A stretch of 64,000 nt of DNA from Alphaproteobacteria bacterium (GTDB lineage Bacteria; Pseudomonadota; Alphaproteobacteria; Micavibrionales; Micavibrionaceae), in contig QKCR01000022.1 of assembly GCA_003245575.1 (NCBI GenBank), forward strand, positions 27,543 to 91,542, read 5' to 3'. Every line of letters begins with the position of its first letter. Position 1 is the first letter of the stretch. The notes below the pieces were generated by a model that had not been told where the DNA came from, did no database searches, and worked only from the letters and a program-made list of their open reading frames with translations. The position numbers were made by a program, and so were the translations under genes. Below are positions 20,097 to 28,694 of the stretch, piece after piece.

Positions 20097-21467
20097 ATGG
20101 TCGTGCAAGATAAATTTTTCAGAACATCTATGGTGAGCAGTGTTTTTGCGCTGTTGCTCGGTGTGTCGCCCATCGCTATAGCGCAAGACGGTTCCGCTTC
20201 GCCTCAGGCTAGTGAGGATGTTTGTCAAATTGTTTATGAGGGGATTGTCCCGATGCGGACGCCGAATTTCGATCAGGCGGCTGTGTGGAAGCGAACTTTT
20301 GGTGTGCTGGGAGTTGATATTCCGCGCGCCCTGATGAAAGTTGCCGATGAAGGGGTGATTTTTGTCGGTGAGGGGCAGCCCTTTTTGAAAGATGAGGGAT
20401 TGCAGCCTGTCGAGATCGAGATGGGGCGTATCAGCAAGGACGGAAAAATTTTGACACAGGCTTATGTTCCTGTTGACGGGTTGGTGTCGGTGATTGATGG
20501 CGTTTTGCAAAAGACACGCGTTGTGACACTCGCACATCTCAATCGGAACAAGAAAGATTTTATCGGCTTATTTTATCTTGACGGCAAGGGAGACAAACGT
20601 GAAGAGCAACTGGTCTCTGATCCGGATCGTCACTTGAAGCCTGTTTCTTTTGTGCCGTTGTCGAATGGTGTGAAAATTGTTCTGGCTGAAATGCAGGATA
20701 TTAAAACAACACAAAAAGATTTGACATCGACCGGTGTTGTGTGGATTGAAGCTAACGGCAAAGTGCGCACTATAAAAGAGTATCTTCCCGGCATACAGAC
20801 TAACCCATCCTCTGTTTCAAAAGGCAGTGACGGGTCATTGATTGTAACAGGCCGCGTGACTGCCGAGAAAGGCAATGAGGCAGGCTGGTTGTTGAAGATC
20901 GGTACTGACGGAAATCTTATTTTCCAACGGGCATTTTCTCGGGGGCTTGATGCGACCTTAAGGCAAGGGCGCGTGTTGAAAGACGGTAGTGTGATTGCGA
21001 TCGGTGATGCTATTCCCGCGGGAGAAGGTGATAAGGCGGCTTGGGTTATCAAGACTGATGCTTTGGGAAATCCTGTATGGCAAAAATTCCTGACCGGAAA
21101 ATACGGGTACACGGCTGTTGATATGCTGGTTATGGATGATGGTCGTATTCAAACGTTATGGGCGGCGGCTCCGACATCGTTCGGCGGGCGTCGCTTTGCC
21201 CGTTTGGTTACGTTGTCTCCTGAGGGGACGCTTCTTTCGGATGAATCATTTATGGAAGGGTCGAATACAATCCCGTTCCGACTGGATGAGGATGCGCGGC
21301 AGCGATTTGTCTTAGGGATTGCGGAGACAGGGTTCGCAGAAGAGCAAAAGAGCGGGCGCGATCAATATATCACCTATGATAACTGGATAATGGCGATGCC
21401 GAAGCTCCCTGATTATCATAATCCTTGCGCTGCGTCGAAGCCTAAGCTATTGGATGATCTTCCCTGA
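20097..21467 (+). CDS. Secreted protein of unknown function (propeller-like repeats possible)
   Basis: ATG at 20097 gives MVVQDKFFRTSMVSSVFALLLGVSPIAIAQ signal peptide; repeated G-D-x-x-A-W-V/L-x-K-x-D/G-x-x-G-N motifs. Confidence 0.65.
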   Translation: MVVQDKFFRTSMVSSVFALLLGVSPIAIAQDGSASPQASEDVCQIVYEGIVPMRTPNFDQAAVWKRTFGVLGVDIPRALMKVADEGVIFVGEGQPFLKDEGLQPVEIEMGRISKDGKILTQAYVPVDGLVSVIDGVLQKTRVVTLAHLNRNKKDFIGLFYLDGKGDKREEQLVSDPDRHLKPVSFVPLSNGVKIVLAEMQDIKTTQKDLTSTGVVWIEANGKVRTIKEYLPGIQTNPSSVSKGSDGSLIVTGRVTAEKGNEAGWLLKIGTDGNLIFQRAFSRGLDATLRQGRVLKDGSVIAIGDAIPAGEGDKAAWVIKTDALGNPVWQKFLTGKYGYTAVDMLVMDDGRIQTLWAAAPTSFGGRRFARLVTLSPEGTLLSDESFMEGSNTIPFRLDEDARQRFVLGIAETGFAEEQKSGRDQYITYDNWIMAMPKLPDYHNPCAASKPKLLDDLP

Positions 21468-21485
21468 TTGAACTTTGGAAGAAAC

Positions 21486-22490
21486 ATGACCACATCACCT
21501 GAACAGGATGAGATTCAAACTGACACGCTGCATGCCATTATCGGCTTTGCCGAGGACGGGTTGCGTCTGGATAAGGCGGTTGCCACTTTGTTGCCTGATT
21601 TCTCGCGGACACGGTTACAGAATTTGATCGATGCGGGAGAGTGTCTGATTGACGGCGTAACCTGCACAACACCGTCCAGAAAGGTGAAAGCAGGCGAGAC
21701 GATTGTCTTGTCCTTACCGCCTTTGGAAGATGCATTGCCCACGCCTGAGGACATACCGCTCGAGATCTTGTTTGAAGATGAGGACATCATTGTTCTCAAC
21801 AAGCCTGTCGGGATGGTGGTGCATCCTGCGGTCGGTCATGGGACGGGGACTCTGGTCAATGCTTTGTTATTTCATTGTGGTGATAGTCTGTCGGGCATTA
21901 ACGGTGTGAAGCGTCCGGGGATTGTACATCGTCTGGACAAGGATACATCGGGGCTTATGATGGTTGCCAAGAATGATTTTGCGCATCACCATTTATCTGA
22001 ACAGTTACAGGACAGGTCACTGTCACGCGTGTATCATGCGCTGGTGTATGGTGTACCGTTTCCGCATCGCGGACGGGTTGAGACATTGATCGGGCGACAC
22101 CCGAGTAATCGCTTGAAGATGGCGGTTGTAAAAGGGAACGGCAAAGAGGCCGCGACCAACTTTATGGTGTTGGAAAATTATAATGAGGCTTTGTCACTTG
22201 TGGAGTGTCGCCTTGAGACAGGGCGGACACACCAGATCAGGGTTCATATGCAACATCTCGGGTTCCCTTTAATCGGGGATGAGTTGTACGGGGCGCAATC
22301 TACAAAAGCCAAATCTATCTTAAAACGCGGCGGGTTTGATGATGGGGTGATCGGCAATGTTATGGCGTTCCCGCGACAGGCGTTACATGCTGCTGAAATT
22401 TCCTTTATTCATCCCCGTACAGAGGAAGAAATGCATTTTACGTGCGAGAGACCTGCGGATTTGCAACGTCTTTGCGATATGTTGACATAA
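21486..22490 (+). CDS. rluD: 23S rRNA pseudouridine synthase RluD
   Basis: S4-like N-terminus, VVHPAVGHGTGTLVNALLFH..., RPGIVHRLDKDTSGLMMVAKND, ETGRTHQIRVHMQHLGFPLIGDELYG. Confidence 0.93.
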   Translation: MTTSPEQDEIQTDTLHAIIGFAEDGLRLDKAVATLLPDFSRTRLQNLIDAGECLIDGVTCTTPSRKVKAGETIVLSLPPLEDALPTPEDIPLEILFEDEDIIVLNKPVGMVVHPAVGHGTGTLVNALLFHCGDSLSGINGVKRPGIVHRLDKDTSGLMMVAKNDFAHHHLSEQLQDRSLSRVYHALVYGVPFPHRGRVETLIGRHPSNRLKMAVVKGNGKEAATNFMVLENYNEALSLVECRLETGRTHQIRVHMQHLGFPLIGDELYGAQSTKAKSILKRGGFDDGVIGNVMAFPRQALHAAEISFIHPRTEEEMHFTCERPADLQRLCDMLT

Positions 22491-22533
22491 TGTTTTTCTC
22501 GCGTTATGAACAGATTGAAAAGAGAGGTTTATA

Positions 22534-23142
22534 ATGCGTGAAGCCAGTTCCAGCCCTGAAGTTTTATATTCTAATGCATTGTTAAGGCAAGGTCTGTTGA
22601 TTGCCCATAGTGGTATCTGCTTGAATGCGGCTCTTCCGGAGTTGTTTCGTGGGCGTGCGATTGGTGAGCCGATGGATATGCGACAAATGGATGATGAGCA
22701 GCTTCAATCCTATCGGCATATTTGTAAGATCAACCTTGATAGTCGGAATCCGGGCTCCCTTGCAAAATACGAGAAGGATTCCCGTCAATTCGCGAAATTG
22801 AGTAAATTTATGGCGGGATGTGCTTTGGCTTTTTGTGCTGCGGCGTATCAGCATTCGTCAGATATTGATGCGGCCCAACAGAATGGTGGCGTCGAGAGCC
22901 AGCAAACGATCAGCAAATCGGAGGTCGCCCTTATGAGCGCTCAAGGCGGGGGATTTTTGACACTGCTTTTTGCAGGTGTATTCGCCGGGTTCTCGCGATT
23001 TCATCGGAATGTGGCGCAGAATTTCACGAATAGTTCCTATATCTATAAATCGAATCAGGATGCCGTTGAGCATGAAATAGAAAAGCGTTTAGCGCGTTAT
23101 CATGGAATGAGTTTTGCTGAATATCGCGGTCTCTTCTACTAG
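22534..23142 (+). CDS. Hypothetical protein with two likely TM segments
   Basis: Intact 202-aa ORF with hydrophobic FMAGCALAFCAAAYQ and GGFLTLLFAGVFAGFS segments. Confidence 0.6.
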   Translation: MREASSSPEVLYSNALLRQGLLIAHSGICLNAALPELFRGRAIGEPMDMRQMDDEQLQSYRHICKINLDSRNPGSLAKYEKDSRQFAKLSKFMAGCALAFCAAAYQHSSDIDAAQQNGGVESQQTISKSEVALMSAQGGGFLTLLFAGVFAGFSRFHRNVAQNFTNSSYIYKSNQDAVEHEIEKRLARYHGMSFAEYRGLFY

Positions 23143-23175
23143 AGATACATACTAGAGATACATACTAGAGATACA
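23137..23175. repeat. Perfect 3 x 13-bp tandem repeat (TACTAGAGATACA)
   Basis: tactagagataca repeated three times; stop TAG of the upstream ORF is inside unit 1. Confidence 0.97.
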
Positions 23176-23179
23176 AGGG

Positions 23180-23368
23180 TTACTGCGGGCACGCTTTGGA
23201 CATTTTATCCAGTAACATGACCATAGCTTGTCCGCCGTTTTCTGCTTGTGCTTTGGTTGCACCGTTTTTCTTTAGGGAGATAGCAAGTTGTGATTTCACA
23301 AAATCAAGCGTAAGAGTTGCTACAACTTTCATGCCAGTGATGTCAGAGCAGGAGCGGGTATCTTTCAT
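23180..23368 (-). CDS. Small hypothetical protein, possibly 5'-truncated
   Basis: MKDTRSCSDITGMKVVATLTLDFVKSQLAISLKK...KACPQ; frame stays open with protein-like sequence upstream to a TAG at 23455-23457 but has no ATG there. Confidence 0.45.
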   Translation of the reverse strand: MKDTRSCSDITGMKVVATLTLDFVKSQLAISLKKNGATKAQAENGGQAMVMLLDKMSKACPQ

Positions 23369-23441
23369 AGCTGCGTCGAATACTTGAAAATAGGATGTGA
23401 CTGTCTTTGCGGTATCACCCTGAGTATCTTTTCGTACGAAG

Positions 23442-23470
23442 ACTATATAGCCCTAATAAAATTATGTCAA
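23442..23470 (-). promoter_or_regulatory. Sigma70-like promoter
   Basis: Minus strand TTGACA - 17 nt - TATAGT. Confidence 0.5.
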
Positions 23471-23477
23471 ATAATTT

Positions 23478-23504
23478 AAGAGAGGGATATGATTACCCTC
23501 TCTT
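23478..23504. terminator. Terminator hairpin downstream of the 23540-23755 ORF
   Basis: AAGAGAGGG-N9-CCCTCTCTT. Confidence 0.65.
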
Positions 23505-23539
23505 TATAGATTTCCGCCGTTTATATCAGATTTAGAGTT

Positions 23540-23755
23540 TTAACAGCAATAGCAAGCTCTGGAGTTGTCGCAGGGGCGGGCTGTTTGCTGTTGAGGGTGA
23601 GGCTTAGGAAGTCGGTCAGGCGTCTCTGATGGTTCGTCTATGTTCAGGAGAGCCTTGGCGGCAAATTCAGATGTGATGCGCGCGCCTTCGCTCATGCCTG
23701 GGTCTTCGCAGCCGATGCAGGTTAATTCAGGCGAATGGTTTGGTTTTGTGGTCAT
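23540..23755 (-). CDS. Small Cys-rich hypothetical protein
   Basis: 71-aa ORF MTTKPNHSPELTCIGCEDPGMSEGARITSEF...CDNSRACYCC, with Fur-like sites upstream and terminator downstream. Confidence 0.6.
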   Translation of the reverse strand: MTTKPNHSPELTCIGCEDPGMSEGARITSEFAAKALLNIDEPSETPDRLPKPHPQQQTARPCDNSRACYCC

Positions 23756-23806
23756 TTTTCCCTCTTGAATGGTTGTGTGATACTCAATGAGGGGATCATT
23801 GTTCAG

Positions 23807-23850
23807 ATGAGAATGATTGTCAATTGCAATTAAGAACGATTCTCAATTAT
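23807..23850. promoter_or_regulatory. Fur-box-like operator (two overlapping/adjacent copies)
   Basis: Minus strand AATTGAGAATCGTTCTTAATTGCAATTGACAATCATTCTCAT. Confidence 0.5.
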
Positions 23851-23865
23851 TTTAGAATTCGGACA

Positions 23866-23890
23866 AAAAAAGAGAGGGATTGGCCCTCTC
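23866..23890 (-). terminator. Terminator downstream of lipoprotein ORF
   Basis: Minus strand GAGAGGG-CCAAT-CCCTCTCTTTTTTT. Confidence 0.7.
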
Positions 23891-23919
23891 CAGTTATTTT
23901 TTATCTATTTTTATATCTC

Positions 23920-24261
23920 TTATTTCGCGCATTCCAGAGCGGCACCTTTTATGGCTTTGATAAGCCCGTGAGCCGCTTTTGTTGCTTGTTCTTTAGTAAG
24001 GCCGCCGTTATTTGGGTTATCAGCCATAAGCTCCGCCAAGTTTTCATTTACTTTAGGAGAAATGTTAAACAGGCTTGCCAATTCGGTGACTTCTTTACAA
24101 TCTGTAATGTGCTGCCCCAGACGTTTGTCTGAAGAAGACAGGGTTACGTAGTTTCCGTTCACTTCGTATGAGAAAGTAGGGGGGGCTTCTTCTACATTCT
24201 TAAAGGATGCACAGGCTGCAAGGCTAAGGCTTAGTGCTGTTGCAGATAATGTCTTAAACAT
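23920..24261 (-). CDS. Small lipoprotein of unknown function
   Basis: MFKTLSATALSLSLAACASF: signal peptide with LAAC lipobox. Confidence 0.65.
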   Translation of the reverse strand: MFKTLSATALSLSLAACASFKNVEEAPPTFSYEVNGNYVTLSSSDKRLGQHITDCKEVTELASLFNISPKVNENLAELMADNPNNGGLTKEQATKAAHGLIKAIKGAALECAK

Positions 24262-24423
24262 GTCAATTCTCTCTTCGCTAATGATTTCAGGGACAGTATC
24301 ATAGAAAAAAGTAATATGTCAAATATTTTTCATTGTTTTTTTCAGTAAAATACTGGCTTTTTGCCTGAACTCTTCGCATACTTGAGGTAAGTCCTCTTTT
24401 CGATTCCATTTCCGGAGATATTT

Positions 24424-25395
24424 ATGGCCAAATCAGTTGCGTTGCTTGTGGGCGGGTGGTCCGCCGAACGGGAAGTTTCCCTTGAAAAAGGGAAGTTGGT
24501 TGAACAAGCATTGCGTGATGGTGGGTATGATGTGCGTGTGATTGATGTGCGCAAAAATCTCCCTGCTTTGGTCGAGGCTTTAACCCCACGTCCTGATGCT
24601 ATCTTTAACAATTTGCACGGTCGCGGCGGTGAAGACGGAATTATTCAAGGTGTGCTCGAGATGCTTGGCATTCCTTATACCCATTCGGGATTGATGGCGT
24701 CTGCTATCGGAATGAACAAGGAAATGTCGCGCGTTGTGGCGGCGTCTGTTGGCGTGCCTGTTGCTAAGGGATGTGTTGCGAAAGTTTCGGATATTTTGGC
24801 GGGGACTGTGATGCCTGCGCCTTATGTCGTGAAGCCAGTTCAGGAAGGTTCGAGTGTCGGGGTCAAGATTGTTCGGGAACAGAGTAATTCCGCGCCGATT
24901 GATTTTCCCGAATGGCATTTCGGTGATGAAGCGTTGGTCGAGCAATATATTCCCGGAAAAGAATTGACTGTGGCCGTACTTGACGGGAAGGCTCAGGCCG
25001 TTACTGAAATTATCGCGCAAGGCGGCTTCTTTGATTATGACGCCAAATATAAGGATCAGCGCACGGAATTGGTCTTGCCTGCAAAAATTCCCGAGGATGT
25101 TTATAATAAGGCCTTGGAATATGCCGAATCCGTGTATAAAGTGTGCGGCTGTCAGGGGTTGGCCCGCTGTGATTTCCGGTTTGATGATACTAAAGGTGTT
25201 TCCGGCCTTTGCTTTCTGGAGATCAATACACAGCCGGGACTTACGCCCCAGTCAATTGGACCATCTCAGGTCGTCTATAATGGAACTTCATTCACCGAGC
25301 TTTGTGCTCACTTGGTAGAAACTGCAAAATGTCTCGATCCGGTACCCGCCGAAATTCCATCCTCAACCGACGCGCCGGACAAAAAGCGCGCGTAA
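24424..25395 (+). CDS. ddl: D-alanine--D-alanine ligase
   Basis: MAKSVALLVGGWSAEREVSLEKG, NLHGRGGEDGIIQGVLEMLGIPYTHSG, FLEINTQPGLTPQS. Confidence 0.95.
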   Translation: MAKSVALLVGGWSAEREVSLEKGKLVEQALRDGGYDVRVIDVRKNLPALVEALTPRPDAIFNNLHGRGGEDGIIQGVLEMLGIPYTHSGLMASAIGMNKEMSRVVAASVGVPVAKGCVAKVSDILAGTVMPAPYVVKPVQEGSSVGVKIVREQSNSAPIDFPEWHFGDEALVEQYIPGKELTVAVLDGKAQAVTEIIAQGGFFDYDAKYKDQRTELVLPAKIPEDVYNKALEYAESVYKVCGCQGLARCDFRFDDTKGVSGLCFLEINTQPGLTPQSIGPSQVVYNGTSFTELCAHLVETAKCLDPVPAEIPSSTDAPDKKRA

Positions 25396-26183
25396 GTTAT
25401 TGGTTGAAACGTGTTGGTGTTATTGCTGCCCTGTTTGTCGGGGTCGGCGGCGGTGCGTATTATGCTGTTCAATCGGGATGGTGGCACCAATTCGAAGCCG
25501 AGACGACCGAAAAATTTCATGCCGAGATGGAGCAGAACGGATTTGCCGTGTCTAACCTCATGATCGAGGGAAGAGATAATGTCGATCGTGACGAGCTGAA
25601 ATCCATTCTGAATGTGGCGCGCGGTCAATCGATTTTTGAACCCGATCTGGCGGTGATGCAGAAAAAGCTCGAAGCTTTGTCTTGGGTCAAGTCTGCCGTG
25701 GTCGAACGTCATTTGCCTGATACATTATATGTTCGTCTTGATGAACGACGTCCGCTGGTGTTGTGGCAGCGTAAAAACAAGTTATCTGTTGTTGATGCAG
25801 AAGGTCACGTTTTGTCTGATAGCAACTTGAATAAATTCAAAAACCTGATGATTGTTGTCGGTGAAAAAGCACCTGAATTTGCACCAGAACTTGTGGCGAT
25901 GCTTGAAGTCGAACCTGATTTTGGAAGCCGCGTTGAATCCGCCAAATGGATCGGTGACAGACGTTGGGATTTGTACCTCAAGAACGGTGTTGAAGTTCGT
26001 TTACCTGAAGAAGATATGGGCCAAGCCATTAAGCGTCTGGCGGATGCGCAGCGTGAAGCCAAGTTGATGGACCGTGATGTCCTTGCAATTGATTTACGTG
26101 ATCCTGTGCGGATTGTTGTGCAAACGTCTCCGGGGCAGGCTGAAGAATATCAGGCGTCTTTCTCGCCTCAAAAACGGATATAG
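25329..26183 (+). CDS. ftsQ: Cell division protein FtsQ
   Basis: Single TM then POTRA (MIEGRDNVDRDELKSILNVARGQSIFEPDLAVMQKKLEALSWVKSAVVERHLPDTLYVRLDERRPLVLWQ), ddl-ftsQ-ftsA order; start 25329 preferred over 25302. Confidence 0.92.
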   Translation: MSRSGTRRNSILNRRAGQKARVSYWLKRVGVIAALFVGVGGGAYYAVQSGWWHQFEAETTEKFHAEMEQNGFAVSNLMIEGRDNVDRDELKSILNVARGQSIFEPDLAVMQKKLEALSWVKSAVVERHLPDTLYVRLDERRPLVLWQRKNKLSVVDAEGHVLSDSNLNKFKNLMIVVGEKAPEFAPELVAMLEVEPDFGSRVESAKWIGDRRWDLYLKNGVEVRLPEEDMGQAIKRLADAQREAKLMDRDVLAIDLRDPVRIVVQTSPGQAEEYQASFSPQKRI

Positions 26184-26195
26184 GGGGAGGAGAGC

Positions 26196-27464
26196 ATGTC
26201 AAAATCTTTCCATCCTAAAGGATCTGTTATTGCCGCGCTTGATGTCGGATCAAGCAAGATTGCTTGCTTTATCGCGCGTGTTCGGGATGATCACGGTAAT
26301 ATTGATGTGATCGGATTGGGGCATCAGGCTTCTCAAGGGATTAAATCGGGAACGGTTGTTGATCTGGATAGCGCAGAATCTGCTATTCGTCAGGCAGTTC
26401 ATGCTGCCGAGAAAATGGCTTCCGATGTCACCAAGGGCTATCCGTTGCGTGAAGTGATTGTGAATGTTCCGGGGATTCATACCCAATCAAAATTGATGAG
26501 TATGGGCGTCCAGATTATGGGCGAAGCTGTTACAGATAATGATATTCGCCGTGCATTGGCCAAGGCACAGGATCAGGCTATCGGGCATGATATTGAATTG
26601 ATCCATACAATTCCGACAGCTTACCGCATTGACGGGCATGAAGGGATACGCGAGCCGCGCGGCCTTTTCGGTCAGCATCTTGATGTTGATGTCCATCTGG
26701 TAACTGGGGCGATGGGGCCTTTGAAAAATATGGCGAGCTGCATTCAAAGCTCACATCTGGATATTACGGCACTATGCTCCGCACCTTATGCTTCTGGTCT
26801 AGCTTGTCTCGTGGAAGATGAAATGGACATGGGATGTGTTGTCGTTGATATGGGCGGCGGAACAACATCTATTGCTGTCTTTTACGGCAAGGAATTGATT
26901 TATACGGATGCTATTCCTGTTGGCGGGATGCATGTGACCAATGATATTGCCAAAGGTTTGACGACATCTGTTCATTCGGCAGAGCGTATGAAGGCTTTGT
27001 ATGGGAGTGCGATTGCGACTGCGACCGATGATAAGGATCTGATTGATGTGCATCCGCTGGGGGAAGAAGATCATTCCCAACCCAACCATGTGCCGAGATC
27101 TTATCTGGTCAGTATCATTGCGCCGCGTCTGGAAGAGACGCTGGAATTGGTTCGGGCGCGTTTGGATGATTCAGGTTTGGGTTCTATTGCTGGGCGCCGT
27201 GTTGTGCTGACAGGTGGGGCCAGCCAAATTCCGGGACTTCGTGAGCTTGCCCAGAAATATCTTGAAAAACAAGTGCGTCTTGGTCGCCCGATCCGCTTGC
27301 CTGGTTTGGCAGATGCTGTTTCTGGTCCGGCCTTCTCGACAACTGCAGGATTGCTTCATTATGTGACGGAACGCGCCGATGAAATGCCCGCCGAAATTAT
27401 GGCGAATGTCGAGGCCGGAAACCTTTGGCAGAGGGTGCAGCTCTGGCTTCGTGAGAACTGGTAG
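26196..27464 (+). CDS. ftsA: Cell division protein FtsA
   Basis: IAALDVGSSKIACFIARV, GCVVVDMGGGTTSIAVFYGKELIYTDAIPVGG, VVLTGGASQIPGL. Confidence 0.95.
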   Translation: MSKSFHPKGSVIAALDVGSSKIACFIARVRDDHGNIDVIGLGHQASQGIKSGTVVDLDSAESAIRQAVHAAEKMASDVTKGYPLREVIVNVPGIHTQSKLMSMGVQIMGEAVTDNDIRRALAKAQDQAIGHDIELIHTIPTAYRIDGHEGIREPRGLFGQHLDVDVHLVTGAMGPLKNMASCIQSSHLDITALCSAPYASGLACLVEDEMDMGCVVVDMGGGTTSIAVFYGKELIYTDAIPVGGMHVTNDIAKGLTTSVHSAERMKALYGSAIATATDDKDLIDVHPLGEEDHSQPNHVPRSYLVSIIAPRLEETLELVRARLDDSGLGSIAGRRVVLTGGASQIPGLRELAQKYLEKQVRLGRPIRLPGLADAVSGPAFSTTAGLLHYVTERADEMPAEIMANVEAGNLWQRVQLWLRENW

Positions 27465-27578
27465 TATTGTCTTCTTCTCTTAAGGGGGTGACACATCTGC
27501 GACTGACGCCGTTTCTCCAAAAACCTCTTCTTATTCCTATATTTAGTTTGAATTTATTTGGCTATGGTTTGGTGCTTC

Positions 27579-28694
27579 TTACTTTATTTCTTCTTCCCAG
27601 CTTATATCTAGCGGGGCGAGAGCGGAGAGGTATTCATCTCTTGAGATAAATCCGACGCAAGGGTGGGCGCCTGTTTCTTTGAGAGTGTTGTTTGCCAGTT
27701 TTTTAGCCATGAGAATGGCGGGCATGCACGGGATGTAGGGGCCGTCTCCCGAAAGGGCGGTTAAATCGAACGTGATTTCTTTTGGGTGGTTTGCGTTATC
27801 TGTGCCCACAAGCTTCATATAAAAAGCACTGTTGGCTGTTCCAAAGATGTCAAATAATCCCGCGACTTTCAAAAGCGGGGCGGCTAGTTTTTCCAAATGT
27901 TTGATAAGCCCTATGCGGACAAGACCTGAGAACATCCAGAGTGTCAGGTGGATCAAAGGGATTTCTATACCTGCGTAAAAGCGCAAGGTTTTGAGGTCGG
28001 GGTACCGTGCGGGAAAAAGCCCAAGGTCTGGAATGTCACAATTGCCGAGTAATCTTTTGCCGAGTTTTTTAAAATTGTGGGCGTGCAGATTTTGCCAACC
28101 ATAGATGGTTTTAAATTCTCCGTTTATCAGAGTCGTGAAGGGGTGTCCTGCGTAGCCTAAAATGGCTGCTGTTGTCGCAAGTCCGCGACTGGTTTTTTGA
28201 GCGGTTGTAATGGCATAGTGCGCTTCGTTCAGGTTTTGGAAGAGCGGTTTGTAATGGTCTATCAAGGCGGAAGTCAGACACGGAACAGAGCTTGCGCCGC
28301 TGATGATCAGAACATTTTTTTCTTTGGCGTCTTTGTCGAGTGTTGTGATGTTTTCGACAAAGTTGCGACCGTCTGCGAGGTCGATATAGTGGCAGCCGAT
28401 TTTGATACAGGCTTGGGCGACGTTATAGTCTCTGGATTGGAACGGGCCTGATGTATGAATGACAATATCGGGGGCAATGGATTTTAATGCGTCTTCAAAA
28501 TCTTGGTCGATATCAAGGGCGGCACTTTTTACGGAGTGTTTTGCGGCGGGGGTCAGGTCTGTTGCCAGCTTTTGAGCTTTTTCGAGAGAGCGGCCTGCAA
28601 TCGTGATTTGCAGGCTGTCTTCTTGAGCTAATATTTTCGAAATGAATTTTCCGAAATTTCCGTAGCCGCCAATGATGAGGATTTGCTTAGTCAT
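27579..28694 (-). CDS. Saccharopine dehydrogenase-like NAD(P)-binding protein
   Basis: ILIIGGYGNFGKFISKILAQEDSLQITIAGRSLEKAQKLA, DIVIHTSGPFQSRDYNVAQACIKIGCHYIDLADG. Confidence 0.85.
   Translation of the reverse strand: MTKQILIIGGYGNFGKFISKILAQEDSLQITIAGRSLEKAQKLATDLTPAAKHSVKSAALDIDQDFEDALKSIAPDIVIHTSGPFQSRDYNVAQACIKIGCHYIDLADGRNFVENITTLDKDAKEKNVLIISGASSVPCLTSALIDHYKPLFQNLNEAHYAITTAQKTSRGLATTAAILGYAGHPFTTLINGEFKTIYGWQNLHAHNFKKLGKRLLGNCDIPDLGLFPARYPDLKTLRFYAGIEIPLIHLTLWMFSGLVRIGLIKHLEKLAAPLLKVAGLFDIFGTANSAFYMKLVGTDNANHPKEITFDLTALSGDGPYIPCMPAILMAKKLANNTLKETGAHPCVGFISRDEYLSALAPLDISWEEEIK

Noticed and set aside
23137-23175. Repeat unit contains TACTAGAG, identical to the BioBrick RFC10 scar
   Set aside because: Embedded in natural-looking sequence as a 13-bp perfect tandem repeat with no cloning-vector context; coincidence is more likely than engineering
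23137-23175. Tandem repeat as a CRISPR-like array
   Set aside because: Units are contiguous 13-mers with no spacers and no cas genes in the window
24342-24611. 89-aa minus ORF opposite the start of ddl
   Set aside because: Overlaps the ddl start region; low-complexity shadow translation
27467-27649. 60-aa ORF just after ftsA
   Set aside because: Overlaps the convergent saccharopine-dehydrogenase-like gene and has no family features
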